64,000 bases of DNA from Plasmodium brasilianum (GCF_023973825.1 NC_090126.1:2191001-2255000); one strand, 5' to 3'; shown: positions 51,052 to 63,594, numbered from the stretch's first letter. Notes: generated from the letters alone by a model not told the origin. Numbers and translations are program-made.

Positions 51052-51151
51052 AATTTTACCTACCACTAACTTCGTTATTCAGATGAGCATTAATTCTTTT
51101 TGTTCAATTCTGCTTCATTATAAAATCATTAATAATATGCATTGTTCACGG

Positions 51152-51193
<42 letters not shown>

Positions 51194-51570
51194 TACTTAA
51201 ATATGTGTATGCATTATATATTTACATATTATTATACCTCCTTTTTGTCATTCCATATGCATAATTTTTTTTTTTTTTTTTGTTTCGTCTAAGCATAAAA
51301 GAAGGATGTGTGCAACTGTTATTTATGATTAATACAGTTCAGTAATAACTTTTTCGTTATTTATGTTATCACATTTACATATATTTTTTTGTTTATATAA
51401 TATTTTTAAATAAACTACGACGTTTTAAAATTTTTCAAAATCATTCCTCTTCTATATTTACATTAGCTAGTAAGAAAGGGGGAAGAAGAAAAATTAAACG
51501 TATCATATAGTGCATTTTTTTTTCTCCCTCTTTTTCTTTACCATTTTTTGAGAAATATATAAACATATAC

Positions 51571-51609
<39 letters not shown>

Positions 51610-51871
51610 CATACACGTATACAGTATAAAAAATTTTCACTTTGAAAACTAGTTGGACGTGGATGTTCTCTTGAACTGTAGAAGTTTTAATTGTGTATCC
51701 ATTAAAAGGGTTAACAACTATGCAAGTAAATGCATAATATCATTTGTTATTTATTAAAAAGGAGAAAGGAAAAAAAAAAAAATATATATATATATATATA
51801 TGTAAATACACGCACTATATGCCTGTGTCTGATGGGGAATAATATTTATTATTAAGATATATAATTTTTTG
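51052..51871. other. Convergent spacer
   Basis: The spacer lies between the 3' ends of the giant gene (+) and eS8 (-). It has two (TA)n runs (51157-51187, 51577-51603), poly-T and a third TA run at 51780-51801. No gene seen. Confidence 0.65.
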
Positions 51872-53038
51872 TTAGTTTCTTTTTTTCTTGTCCATTTTAC
51901 GCTTATAAAATAACAATTCATCTCCTTCAATTATATATCCATCAGCTTTACCACACTGACCTGGTCTGCTACTAATACATGCTAAAACTCTTCCTTGCTT
52001 AAATTGTTCAAGTAATGCTGGATCTATTTGCTTTGATTTTCCTATTTTTTTAATTACTGAATATGATTTTGTTTTTTCGTCTTTTTTTTCGTTATTATTT
52101 TCTTCATTCTCTTCAGTATCAGCTTTATTCTCCTCTTTAATATCTTCGTCAGATCTTACCTTCTTCTTCTTTCCAAGTGTAACACCAAATGTATTTTCGT
52201 ACCTACATCAAATATAAGTGTTCATAAATATAATGCATACATACGTACATACATACGTACATACATACGTACATACATACATACATACATATATATATAT
52301 ATAAATACGCTTCCATGCACAACAATATTTTACGTACACCTTTTTTCATTAACAGTTATCAAGTTAATATTTTAAATTATTTAATACAATCGTTCCCATT
52401 TTTTCAGATAAGTGAAATATATTGAAATCGCATGCTTTCACATTTCATTATTCTATTATTATTTATTGTGGAGGTAATAACAACCAAATAAACATTTTAT
52501 TTGGTCAACATTTTTTTAAGATATTTCAACAGTGTATATTTTTATCATCATTTATGAAGAAAAAAAAAAATGAATATGCATAAGATTATAACGCAAATGT
52601 GCAGTTATTCTATTCCATATTTTAATTTCTTCTATATCTCTCTCTCTTTACATTTCTCCCTCTTTTCTTTTTTTTTCCTAAATTATGCAAATGTTTTCAT
52701 TACCAAGTCGTAAAAGGATGAGAATCTATCAAAACAATACAATTTTTTACTAATGTTTTTGTTCTGACAAGTTCATTATTTGATGCATTATAAACAACAT
52801 CAATAATTCTAGTTATTTTGGATATTCCGAAGCTAGACCAAGAAAAACTACCAGAATCCAACTTAATTGCACGAAATTTGTAATTCCTTCCTCTTCCTCT
52901 AACAACATGAACTTGTCTACTGCCTAACTTGGTATTTGATGGTGGTCTACCTAATTCATATTTTCTCTTTTTTTTGTGAATTTTTTTTTTCCCACCAGTT
53001 AAGCGAAGTTTATGTCGACCATCTCTGCTAATACCCAT
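51872..53038 (-). CDS. RPS8: 40S ribosomal protein S8 (eS8)
   Basis: Two exons: 53038-52704 and 52202-51872, 221 residues. The split Trp codon (TG|G) and the sequence across it (HPFTTW then [10 protein letters not shown]) match eS8. Hallmarks are [35 protein letters not shown], the near-universal [29 protein letters not shown], and in exon 2 [20 protein letters not shown] and [14 protein letters not shown]. An acidic Asn/Glu/Asp insert (about residues 130-160) sits where other eukaryotes have a shorter variable loop. eS8 is a structural protein of the small subunit, bound to 18S rRNA. The ATG lies directly after CCCCCTTCAG, a perfect splice acceptor, so the mRNA probably has a 5' UTR intron. 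Length is normal. Confidence 0.96.
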
Positions 53039-53090
53039 CTGAAGGGGGAAAAAAATACATATATGTATGCATGTGGGTGGATACGTGTAC

Positions 53091-53139
<49 letters not shown>

Positions 53140-53676
53140 TAATGCTAATATACTTTACATTAACATGTAATATATATATTTCATTTATTGCGAACAAGTC
53201 ATATAAATTCATATGCACATAATTCTCTTAAAATGACAAGCGAACATGATTTTTCCGTTTTTCTGTTACACTTAAAAGTATATATATATATATATATATA
53301 TTTATTTATTTACTATTTCTGTTCATATGTACGTACGTATGTATAAACATATATAAAATAACTAGGCACATTTTCGTTCATGTACAAATGCATATATGTT
53401 ATGGTACATTTATATTCAAAGTATGTTTTTTACAAGTATATGCAAAAATTTACGCTTTATTTTTGAATTATAAGGGCGGTTAAAAAAAATAAGCATTAAT
53501 TTTGCAATCATATATTGTATGTAAACAACAGATAAACGAACAGTCACAGAACTATTTGCAGATAAGTAGAAAAGAACAAAACATTATATAAGAAATAACT
53601 TGAATAAATGTTAAATAACACGTATAATGCTTCATACATATGTGCATACATACGTATGAATATATATACGAGAGTA

Positions 53677-53718
<42 letters not shown>

Positions 53719-54394
53719 AATATACTATTCGAATATATACATATATACAACAATAAATAAATTTTACTGAAATTTAACTCTCTATTATATTATACTCTCA
53801 TTTTATATATATAAATTTTACGTATATTTTATAATCATATATTTTTCTTATTACCTTATAAAAAGTTAAAAGGTGTAACTAAAATTTTTGTATTTTAAAT
53901 TAATAATCTTTTTTAAAATTCGTTCAAAATGTGAAATAAAATAATTTCATAATTTTAAAAAAGAACTGAATTTTTTAAATATTTTAGAAAAAACAAATAA
54001 ATTATACTTTTTTTTTTTTTTTCAAATGATGTAAAATCATATGTAATATAATTTATGTTTATACAATTATTGTATCCTACTTATGTATGTATATATATAT
54101 ATATATATACATATATGTGATAAAATTTATTTTTAAGTAAAAAAAAAAAAACAAAAAACAAAAAAGGTGTATAAAATATATAATTTTGTACACTCAAGAA
54201 ATAATTACAAACGTAAATTATGTATATGTATACACATAATACGTATGTTTTAAATATAGAGCTATTATATAAAATTACAAGAGGGTAATGCACTTTTTTA
54301 ATTTAAGTATTTTACTCACATTTATTATACTCTTTTGGCAAAGTTGTTCTTATTTCGTTTTGCTTATAATAATTGATATAATATATTATGACTA
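53039..54394. other. Upstream region of eS8, probable 5' UTR intron and promoter
   Basis: This tract is TA-rich, with (TA)n at 53091-53136, 53280-53301, 53681-53714 and 54091-54109, plus poly-T and poly-A runs. It should hold the non-coding first exon and intron of eS8 and the 3' UTR of the next minus-strand gene. No coding exon was found. Confidence 0.5.
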
Positions 54395-55151
54395 CTATGC
54401 TTGCATTTTTGCAAGTTCTTCAAGCAGTGCGTTACTAAAAGTGATAATAAGAGCAGTAGTAACCTGAGGGGGTTAAAGACTGATGACAGCCTATAAGGAG
54501 CAATTACGAATATTATGTTCATACAAATATATATATTATGGGAATATATAATATACTTATATCATATATACCTACCAATTCATATTTTTTTTTAAAAATA
54601 ATAAGTGTTATTGCAGAATACTTAAAATTTTTAACAGGCTCATTTAAAATGGGCTACAAAAAATAAAGTAGGAGTGAACTTGTTAAATTTTTTACGTAAT
54701 AAGATCCACACAGAGATTTTTCCTTATTACATTTTTTACTAATTTTCATTGTACTTTGTTGTAAATCGTTCATTAGATATACAACAAAGTATATAATATA
54801 TATATATATTATAGAAATAGCAGATTTGTGGGGTATAAAAAAACATTGGAAAAGTTAAAAGAAATTGTATTGCATATATATACATACATACATATATACA
54901 TACATATATATATTCTGATGTCAAAAAGTAGCTGCAAAATGTAGCAATTTTGAATAATAATATTTTTTAACATGTTTATTTTGCATGTTTAAATTGAGAA
55001 TAATATGCCTAAGTGCTGAGGGGTTTTTTTCTTTTAATTCAGCAGTTTCATCAACATGAGCATAAAAATGTAATAAGGAAATGGGTGTATCTAATGTTCC
55101 ATTAAATATGCTTTTTATCGAATTTTTTGGCAATTCATTTTTTTTGATCAT
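54395..55151 (-). CDS. Small conserved-looking protein, 108 aa, three exons, unknown function
   Basis: Exons are 55151-54972 (60 codons), 54653-54576 (26 codons) and 54463-54395 (22 codons plus TAG), all in phase 0. Acceptors are strong (TTTTTGTAG, ACCCCCTCAG), as is the second donor (TTG|GTAGGT). The first donor (CAT|GTTAAA) is weaker. The product begins MIKKNELPKNSIKSIFNG, continues DTPISLLHFYAHVDETAELK and PVKNFKYSAITLIIFKKKYE, and ends TFSNALLEELAKMQA. Only moderately hydrophobic, no signal peptide, no repeats. Exons 2 and 3 have higher G+C and balanced residues, unlike the surrounding spacer. I cannot name the family. The unspliced first exon alone would give a 76-residue protein ending at 54921. 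Confidence 0.65.
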
Positions 55152-55519
55152 ACATAATATATACTGATAATACTATATGTACGTATGTGGGTATGTATAT
55201 ATATATATGTATATATAACTGATGGTACGAATAAGGATATGTTTAATAACAAATTAAAGTATATTAAAAAAAAATATATAAAAATATGTTAAGGGTCTTA
55301 TAAGTTTGTATAGGAAAAAAAAAACAAAGTGGACACTATCATTCTTTATATTGATAAAATATACAAATACATTGTGCATTTTGGAAATGGTGTAATGTAT
55401 ACATGTATTTACATAAATAGTGTACACATGGAGCACAATTTGCGTCTAAAGGGGAAAATATATAAATTAAAAAAAAAAAAAAATTCAGTTAAAAAATATT
55501 TTAATTCCTGAAAAATCTC

Positions 55520-56245
55520 TTATTTCCTTTTTAAAATTTTATGTATCACGTCAGATGACAATTTATAAATTTTATTTTTGGCTTTTTTATCCTTTTTTCG
55601 AATTTTTGTAATATCTTTAATGACAGTCATATTTCCCACTTTTAATTCTCCTTCTAGTTTTTTAGCCTTTTTCTGTTCTTTTTTTATTTTATTTTTTTTT
55701 CTTCTTTCACTAATTTCATCTAGCATTTTTTTTTCCAAGTCTTTTCCTGCTTGTGTTAATTGTTTTAATTCACTGTTTTTAAAATTTTTTTTACTCTTAT
55801 TTTTATCTTTTTTTATTCGTTTTATTGTTTTATTGTTACTATTATTAGTATTATTTTTACGAACTTTTTCATCATGATTTTTTAAATTTAAATATACAAC
55901 ATTTCTTTCAATCATTTTATTTATTTCGAACTCCAATTCATCATCACAATGAAGAATAATATTGCTTAACCCACTAGTTATATTATCTGATTTTAAATCT
56001 ATATTATGACAAATATTATCCTTTTCGTCATTATTAGCCCCTTTAATTGTTGTTCCTGCTTCATTTTCCTCATTACCATCCCTACTGTTGCCATTGTTAC
56101 CACTGCTGCTATTGCTACCACTGTTAATATTTTTATTATTGTTGTCAATATTTTCACTACCGCCCATTTGTGTTATCCCTTTCGAGGTTATATTAAAATT
56201 CTGCCTGAACAAGCGCTTTTGAATTTGTGAAGTTATTTTGTACAT
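55520..56245 (-). CDS. Lys-rich basic protein of unknown function, 241 aa
   Basis: Single exon from ATG 56245. The N-terminus (MYKITSQIQKRLFRQNF) is followed by a Gly/Asn/Ser-rich disordered stretch, then a conserved-looking segment (LSNIILHCDDELEFEINKMI and VVYLNLKNHDEKV). A strongly basic helical half comes next (KDLEKKMLDEISERRKKNKI, KKEQKKAKKLEGELKVGNMT), ending IYKLSSDVIHKILKRK. The basic helix with KKxKK clusters suggests a nucleolar or RNA-binding protein such as a ribosome-biogenesis factor. That is inference, and no family motif is recognised. A second in-frame ATG (MGGSEN) could be the true start. There is no membrane segment. Confidence 0.75.
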   Translation of the reverse strand: MYKITSQIQKRLFRQNFNITSKGITQMGGSENIDNNNKNINSGSNSSSGNNGNSRDGNEENEAGTTIKGANNDEKDNICHNIDLKSDNITSGLSNIILHCDDELEFEINKMIERNVVYLNLKNHDEKVRKNNTNNSNNKTIKRIKKDKNKSKKNFKNSELKQLTQAGKDLEKKMLDEISERRKKNKIKKEQKKAKKLEGELKVGNMTVIKDITKIRKKDKKAKNKIYKLSSDVIHKILKRK

Positions 56246-58017
56246 ATTCGATTTTCTTTTCTTTATTTTGTTAAATGTTTCAAGATCATATAAAATGACA
56301 AATAAAATTACAACTCAGGTGTAAAAAGATATAATAAATTAAAATAAAACAAAATAAATGAATGTAATATTTTCGAATAAACAGGTCAAAAATAAATTAC
56401 GAAAAAAGAAGTGATATGACCTACGTAAATATGTTATATCTTAAAAAGTTGGAAGAACGTACTTAACAATCAAAAAATAAATTCATTATATATATATATA
56501 TATATATATATGTACAAACACAATACATATATATATATTTGTATCTTTTACGTAATATCAAATGCTTTTAAATAAAGCTACCCCTCTCATTATTTTTTTT
56601 TTTATATTCAGCGCATACATGCTCAAGCCAACAATTTTTATTAGAAAAAAAAAAAAAAGGATTTTATTTGTTTTCCCATTTTTCGCATAATAATTTATGT
56701 ACTAAATAATAAGCTGAATAATAAAGTAGCTACCGTTAATACAGTTTTGTTCGTTTTAATGAATCGTCCTTTATTTACGCTCTTATGATAATATGAATTT
56801 TTTTGAAGGACAGCTTTGTTTTACGCAAATTTGTTTTGTTTTGTTATGTTATTATATGATTTGCTATTATATGTAATGATATGCTATAATATGCTATTAT
56901 ATGTTACGACATTTTATGATATGCTATTATATGTTATGATATTTTATGATTTGTTTTTCCGAGTTCTATTTGAGCCAACGATATGACGGTGTGAGGACCT
57001 TCGTACGTGAATATTTAGTTAGCTGCGTATTAACCTGATAGATTGCTTTACATTTTAGCAACAACGTGAATTAATCATATTTATGATTGTATGTTTATAT
57101 TCACAATGGGAGAATGGAAAATACTTCTGTTCATCTTATTGCTTATTATATAGAGTATTCCAATTTGATGAAAAAACAACCATGTTTTTGCTACAAATAC
57201 AAAGAAGTATATTTGTTTATAAATTTTTTTTTATTTATTTTTTTATTCTTTTAAGGAAAGGGCAGCTATATAACAGAGGGAAGCTTGAATATTTTGAAAA
57301 TTTTTGAAGGCCCGATTTTTTTTTTTTTTTTTTTTAATTCATAATTATCTATGAAATTCGTTTAAAATAATACCAAAATAATGCACTTATTTGTTTTAAA
57401 ATATCACTCAAAACATGATTATATGTATAGTATTAAAAAATATTGCTATTTAACGTTTTCATCCTTTTATTTAATTTTAATATCCTTAAATTTTTTGAAG
57501 GAAATAAGTGAATGAAAATTTGTTATGCACGTTGTGCAGAAAAAAAAAAAAAAAAAAAAATATAAAATAAGCGAAAAGGGAAAAGAGGAAAGAGACATGC
57601 GAACAGAGAAAAAGACGTGCATAATTTTTTAAGCGCGAGACGCGGATTCAAGTCTTTCTTTCTTCATTTCGTATGAACTATGCGTCTTTCCATCCTTTTT
57701 TTTTTTTTTTTAAAAGACAATATGCAAATTTATCGACATTTTTATGGCTACATTTTAATTAATTTTTAATATATTATTAATCAGCTTTAAAATTATCTTA
57801 AATTAGTTTCCTCCCCTCTCTGACGCAGAGAGAATAATAATGTACATACTGCGTATTACATATATGCATACATATATGTATGTATGTATGTATGTATACG
57901 CCTGTAAGTGTTAACGTCAATGCGTGTACATGTCCAAGAGTTATAAAAGCCGCCTAAGTAAAAACTTCTAATTCCAGTCATACGTACCTAAATAGATATG
58001 TAAATAAGGACAAACAC

Positions 58018-58071
<54 letters not shown>

Positions 58072-58250
58072 GTATATGTATATGTATATGCATATGTGTG
58101 TGCACATCTCTCTTGACTTAACTCTACGGGGATATGCCTTCCAACTTTTGGACAGTAAGAAGAGATAATTTTACGCGTTATAGGTTGCTTCTACAGAATA
58201 AAGGATGACACTGGGAAAATATTTGTAAATGTATATCAGTGTGAGTAAAT
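56246..58250. other. Divergent intergenic region with one candidate exon
   Basis: Between the basic protein (-) and the helicase (+). It has (TA)n at 56488-56510 and 58022-58064, poly-A/T tracts, and TATGATATGCTATTATATG-type repeats at 56850-56950. A possible last exon on plus, 57059-57307, follows CATTTTAG and stays open for 82 codons (reading QQRELIIFMIVCLYSQWENG, then YRVFQFDEKTTMFLLQIQRS, then a Phe-rich part and a stop). No convincing partner exon was found, so it is not called as a gene. Confidence 0.45.
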
Positions 58251-61200
58251 ATGAATAAGGTAGAGCAAAAAATTCATAAGAGATACAAAATAGTAAAGAA
58301 GGAAGAAGTGAATAACCGATATACCATTAACGATATAGAAGTGTATTTTCCGTACGAATTGTATGATTGTCAATATAATTATATGCTAAGTGTATTAAAT
58401 GCCTTAAAAAAAAAAGAAAATGCAATTTTAGAATCACCTACAGGGACAGGAAAGACGTTATGTTTGCTTTGTGCAAGTATAAGTTACTTAGTTGATGTTT
58501 TAGAAAAAAAAGGGTATTTTTCGGAAAATATAAATATCAGTGAAAATAATAAAAATGTATCATTTGAATTTAAGGAAAATAATAATAATGAAGAAAGTCC
58601 AAATAAAATAGTAAAGACTGATTTTCCAAAAATTATATATGCATCTAGAACCCATAGTCAGTTAAAGCAAGTAATAAAAGAATTAAAAAATGTGTATTTT
58701 ATAAAAAATAATGAAAAGTATAAATTATTAACAACTATATTAGGTTCAAGAGATCAGTTATGTGTTCATAATATTAATTATACATATAAAGGAACATTGT
58801 TAAATAATATGTGTAAGAGAACAAGGAAAAGTGGGGAATGTACATATCACAATGGATTGAAGCATTTATATAAAATAAAACATTTATTTACTACTCCAAT
58901 GGATGTAGAGGCCTTAAATGAAATAGGAAAAGGAAATTCTGTTGGACAGAATATTCATTTTTGTCCATTCTATGCAACTCGAGAAATTCAAAATGAATGT
59001 CATGTAATTTTATTACCTTATAATTATCTCTTTGAAGAAAGTACTAGGAAGATATTAAAATTGGACTTGGAGAATTGTATCATAATAATAGATGAAGGAC
59101 ACAACATTGAAAACGTTGCAGAAGATGCTGTGTCGTTTAAAATTAGAGATTCAGATTTGAACATATTTTTAGAAGCAATAAAAGCTACATTGACAATACT
59201 GGACAAGGTGAATGATGTCGATAAAGAAGCGAAAGAGAAAATAAATGTAGATGAATTGTTCATATTGAATAGAAGTATAATAGGTTTAATTACGTGGTTA
59301 AACAATGAAAAATTAGAAAAAAATGAAAGAAAAAAAATTAAAGAAAAACATAAAACATATGAAGGAAAACATATATTTGAAATATTTCAAAATAATAGTA
59401 TAAATATAACCAAGGAAAATTTCGAAAATTTTAATACTTTATTAACTTCTATGGTTGAACTGTTAAATAAATATATGAACGATTTCAAATTATCCCAAAT
59501 GGATATTAAAAATGTTAATAGATATATATCCTCAATAGATAGTATAAGAAAATCGTTGGGTATACTGTTTAGTGATATTGTAAGTAATTGTATAGAATAT
59601 TTTCAACTATATATTAATGAGGAAAAAGTGCCTTACACCGAATGTAGTGATGTAAATAAAGTATTTGACAATATGAAGAAATTCTCTAAAAATAAAACAA
59701 AAATTATGTACGATCAACAGAATTTTACCATGTGTAAAAATATATCATTATTATGTTTTTCTGCTACAGCTAGTTTATGTGGAATAATTAAAGAAAAAGT
59801 TAATTCTATTATTGTAACCTCAGGTACTTTATCACCTATTGAACCATTTTCCAAACAGCTAAGTGGTAATTACTTTTCTTTTAAACATATTTTAGAAAAT
59901 GATCATGTTATTAAATCACATCAGCTGTTTGTTGGATGTATGACTCATTATAACAATCAAATTTTACTGTCAACATATGAAAATAGGACTAATGAAAATT
60001 ATATAAGAGCATTAGGTAATTGTATATTTGATATTATTATATGCATACCGTTTGGGGTGTTAATATTTTTTTCTTCCTACAGCTCAATGACTGAAACAGT
60101 GAATGTATGGAAGAGGATGAAAATTTTTGATAAAATAAATTCATACAAAAAGATATTTGTGGAACCAAATAAAGCAAACGATTTGAAAGATATTTTGACT
60201 GAGTATGAACATATCATAAAAAAAAAAAAAAGGGAGCTATTCTTATGGGTGTATGTAGAGGTAAAATATCAGAAGGCATTGATTTTAAAGATGACTGTTG
60301 TAGGGGGGTTATAATATGTGGCCTCCCATATGGCAATATATATGATAGTAAAATAATATTTAAAAAAGAATTTTTGGATAATTTTAATTACGATTCGACC
60401 ACAAATAAAGATCTTACTACTCCTTCTACCACTGATTCGATTAGTTCATACAATACTGTGTCGTCTAAAGGAAATAAGTGGTATAATGAAGAAGCTATGA
60501 GATCTATTAACCAATCCATAGGCAGAGTTATAAGGCATAAAAATGATTATGGTTCAATATTTTTCTTGGATTCCAGATTTTCAAATAGTCAAAGAATTAA
60601 AGAAATTTCAAAATGGGTTAGGACTCATTTTCGTGTTTATAGAGATATTGAACAAATACAAAGTGATATTGATAAATTTTTTGAATTATTCAAAGGGATG
60701 AACAACCGAATGATGGAGAATAACGACAGCTCGACGGATAATAAGGACATGCATAGTAGTAACAATGGTAATAATAGTAACAACACGAACTGTGCCAATA
60801 ATAATATTGGTAACAGTAATAGTAATAAGGAGAAGGGGGAAGAGTACGATAAAAATAGTGCTCTGGGAAAAATAGGAAAAAATTTTCAAGATTGTTATAT
60901 TAAAAATGAAAAAACGAATAAAAATAAACATGACTTTTCTCAAAGTAAATTTGTTTTTAACCCTTCCAAAAAAATGAAAAATCAACCTAAAATTCTTAGC
61001 ATGATACAAAATATAACGAAGGGGAAAAACCAGGAAAAAAGTATTTACATAGACAACGATAATAATAATCATGGTGCCAATCATAATGACAATCATAATG
61101 ATAATCATATTGATAAGGAGCAAAATATTTTCAAAGCACATGAACAAGAAAACACCTCCAAGTTAGACAGCGCCAAGTCGCTCATTTCATCCTTTAGGGA

Positions 61201-61639
61201 AATTTTATCGAAAGAGATATACGACAAATTTTTCGAGCTTATCAAAGATACAAAGAAAAAAAGTAACGAAAATAAATATGAGATATTAATAAATAACATA
61301 CTTGGGTTGGTCGTTCAGAATTTTGTTGAAGTAAAAAAAGGGGAAAAAGTAAAACAGCCAGGGGATGAAGATGTAGATGTACTTGTAGATGGGGCCGCAT
61401 TCCAAGGGAAGGATGAAAAACAAAAGACACGCGTAGTTTTTAATGATATTATGAATGATCAACAGTTGAAAGATATATGGCAAATGCTAATTAGACTGAT
61501 TAACAACTTTTTCCCAGCAAAAGAAAAAGAAAAATGCTTTTTTATTCTTCAAAAGATATTTAAGGAAAGGGCAAACAATTTTAATGAATTAGAGAACTAT
61601 GTGTACAATTACAGGCTAGAAAAAATTGAGATTATCTAA
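58251..61639 (+). CDS. RTEL1/FANCJ-family Fe-S DNA helicase, frameshifted at a poly-A run
   Basis: The frame breaks inside the 14-base A run 60218-60231. Upstream codes to about residue 660 and downstream resumes as GAILMGVCRGKISEGIDFKD and runs to 61639. One additional A (or two fewer) rejoins them into about 1,129 residues. Features in order: RTEL1-like start FPYELYDCQYNYMLSVLNAL, Walker A ESPTGTGKT (E61-T69), YASRTHSQLKQVIKEL, the four Fe-S cysteines C171, C188, C197 and C238, DEGH box (281-284), VTSGTLSPIEPFSKQL, motif V and motif VI NQSIGRVIRHKNDYGS. A disordered Asn/Asp/His-rich region and a helical C-terminal domain follow. XPD-type 5'-3' helicases of this group unwind recombination intermediates, telomere loops or interstrand-crosslink structures. 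The N-terminus resembles RTEL1 more than FANCJ; I recall the P. falciparum copy being called FANCJ-like. Confidence 0.92.
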
Positions 61640-63121
61640 AGAAGGGTTTTAAAAATAATTTCAATATAGCTGTGATATGTAGGTGCAATGTTCACGGTGC
61701 AAAACCCGCCCCTTGACAGGTGCAAAAATTGGAAAAAATATATGTCGTCCTTGTGTATGTGCATTCATATATGTACATGTATGAGTATATATGTATATGC
61801 ATGCTGGAGGTCCTCTATATACCACGTAGATGGAGGATTTGCTTAAGAGAACTGTTGCTACTGTGGTAATTTTTATTGGCACCACTAACGTTCATTTTTG
61901 CTTTAAAAAAAAAAAATAAAAAAATTAAAGCTTTTTTTCTGAAACACCTTTCCTTTTTACGAATTATGGAAAAGTACGTAAGTGCATGTTACTGTATTAG
62001 CCCCATATGTACAAGCATATCTTTTAATTTACCAAATAAAATATAAAGCGTTTTAAGTGTAATTTTTTTTTTTTAACCGTTTTAGCTTCCAATTTACATT
62101 TTATTATCAATTTAGTAGCAATTTTTTTTATCATTTTATCGTATTATTAATTTTATTATTTTTTTTTTTTGTATGTGTCCAAAACAAATATATATATATT
62201 AATGTGGCATATCCTATAACACAATTTTCAGGAATTTTTTTTTTTTTTCATCTACCCAAGCGCAACATTTTAAATTGTAAGATTTTTCCCCTTTTTTTCT
62301 TTTACTATTTCCATATTACATAAGCATATATTAATGCAAAATAAAAAAGAAAAAAAAAATGTCAGCTAAAAATGTAACCAATATGTTGAGGCTAAAATTA
62401 AAATTAGCATTTAAACAGGTTATTAAAGGTACCCAAAGGTGAAAAATATCAACTGCTGTTATTGTGTTCAAAGACGTAAAATTAAAAATAAAAAAAAAAT
62501 AATAATTTTCAACACTTTCGACTACTTTTAAATAACATATATATTTTTAAAAAAGTGTATATATGAAATTTATTAAAAAAATATACATAAAAAATTAATA
62601 AAATACTACAGCACTTTTGGAAAAGATAATTTAATAATATTATATAAACGTAACAGTGCATTGTTGTATAAATTATTTTTTTTCGAAAATGAAATATGTC
62701 TTGTACTATTTTCTAAAGGGGAGGTAACGCTTTCATGGTGAAGGTGAAAAATTACACTATCTCGTTTATGTTTGATACTTCGCTGTAACTCCGCAGCTGC
62801 ATAGAGAAAGAACAAAACGAGCGGATGTACAAACGAGTGAGAAGACAAATGAGAAGATATATTATGAAGAGACAAGTGGGTAGACAAGTGAGTAGACATA
62901 TGAGCAGACAAATGAGCAGACAAATGAGCAGACAAATGAGCAGACAAATGAGCAGACAAATGAGCAGACAAATGAGCAGACAAATGAGCAGACAAATGAG
63001 CAGACAAATGAGCAGACAAATGAGCAGACAAATGAGCAGACAAATGAGCAGACAAATGATCAATTTTTTATAAAAGTGCGCATTCGATAAAACCACAAAT
63101 GAACTGTTTCTTCCTAGTCTT
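61640..63121. other. Convergent spacer
   Basis: The spacer lies between the 3' ends of the helicase (+) and the tail-anchored gene (-). It has T-rich runs (62064-62075, 62158-62170, 62236-62249) and the 12-bp array at 62898-63058. Long open frames across the array are repeat artefacts. No gene found. Confidence 0.6.
62898..63058. repeat. 12-bp minisatellite (AATGAGCAGACA), about 13 near-perfect copies
   Basis: Units are identical over most of the array, with degenerate copies at the left (GTGAGTAGACAT, GTGGGTAGACAA) and one changed unit at the right end (ATGATCAA). It lies in the 3' flank of the tail-anchored gene, just beyond its stop codon. Confidence 0.95.
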
Positions 63122-63563
63122 TTAAATGATTACCATCCGTCTTTTTCTCTTTCTTATATATTTTCTATACATAACTCTTATTAACAGTATGAAAAGACAA
63201 ATCAGAAAGATGGTAATAAAGGATAAAAGGAATAAACTTAGAAGGCTAAAAAAAAAAGTGGAAAAAAAAATTAATTCTTAATATACTCATTTGAACTTAT
63301 GGGGTATGGTCGACTTGTAGATAATAACACATAACTGGTCATATTTATTTGCGCATTTTACCTGTATGTTTCGAATAACGCATTAACTTGTTCATAAAAT
63401 GAATTATCATTTGTATGCGCGGAAATGACTCCAGGTTTATCTTGCGCCAACACTTGATGAAGTTTATCTCTAGTTGGTATAATTGGTTCCTTTTCTCTTA
63501 AACTATTTTTTATTTTTCTCAGAATATCTAAAAAAAGAAAGAAAATGTGATGTATGAAGTAAC

Positions 63564-63594
<31 letters not shown>

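Noticed and set aside
54386..54490. Possible C/D-box snoRNA or structured RNA (CTGATGA near 54479, short hairpins)
   Set aside because: Box order and spacing do not fit, and the same stretch is explained better as the last coding exon of the 108-residue gene.
57630..57655. tRNA T-arm-like GGATTCAAG
   Set aside because: No cloverleaf, acceptor stem or D-arm can be formed around it.
62606..63096. AHLS- and CLLI-repeat open frames
   Set aside because: Pure translations of the 12-bp minisatellite in a non-coding spacer.
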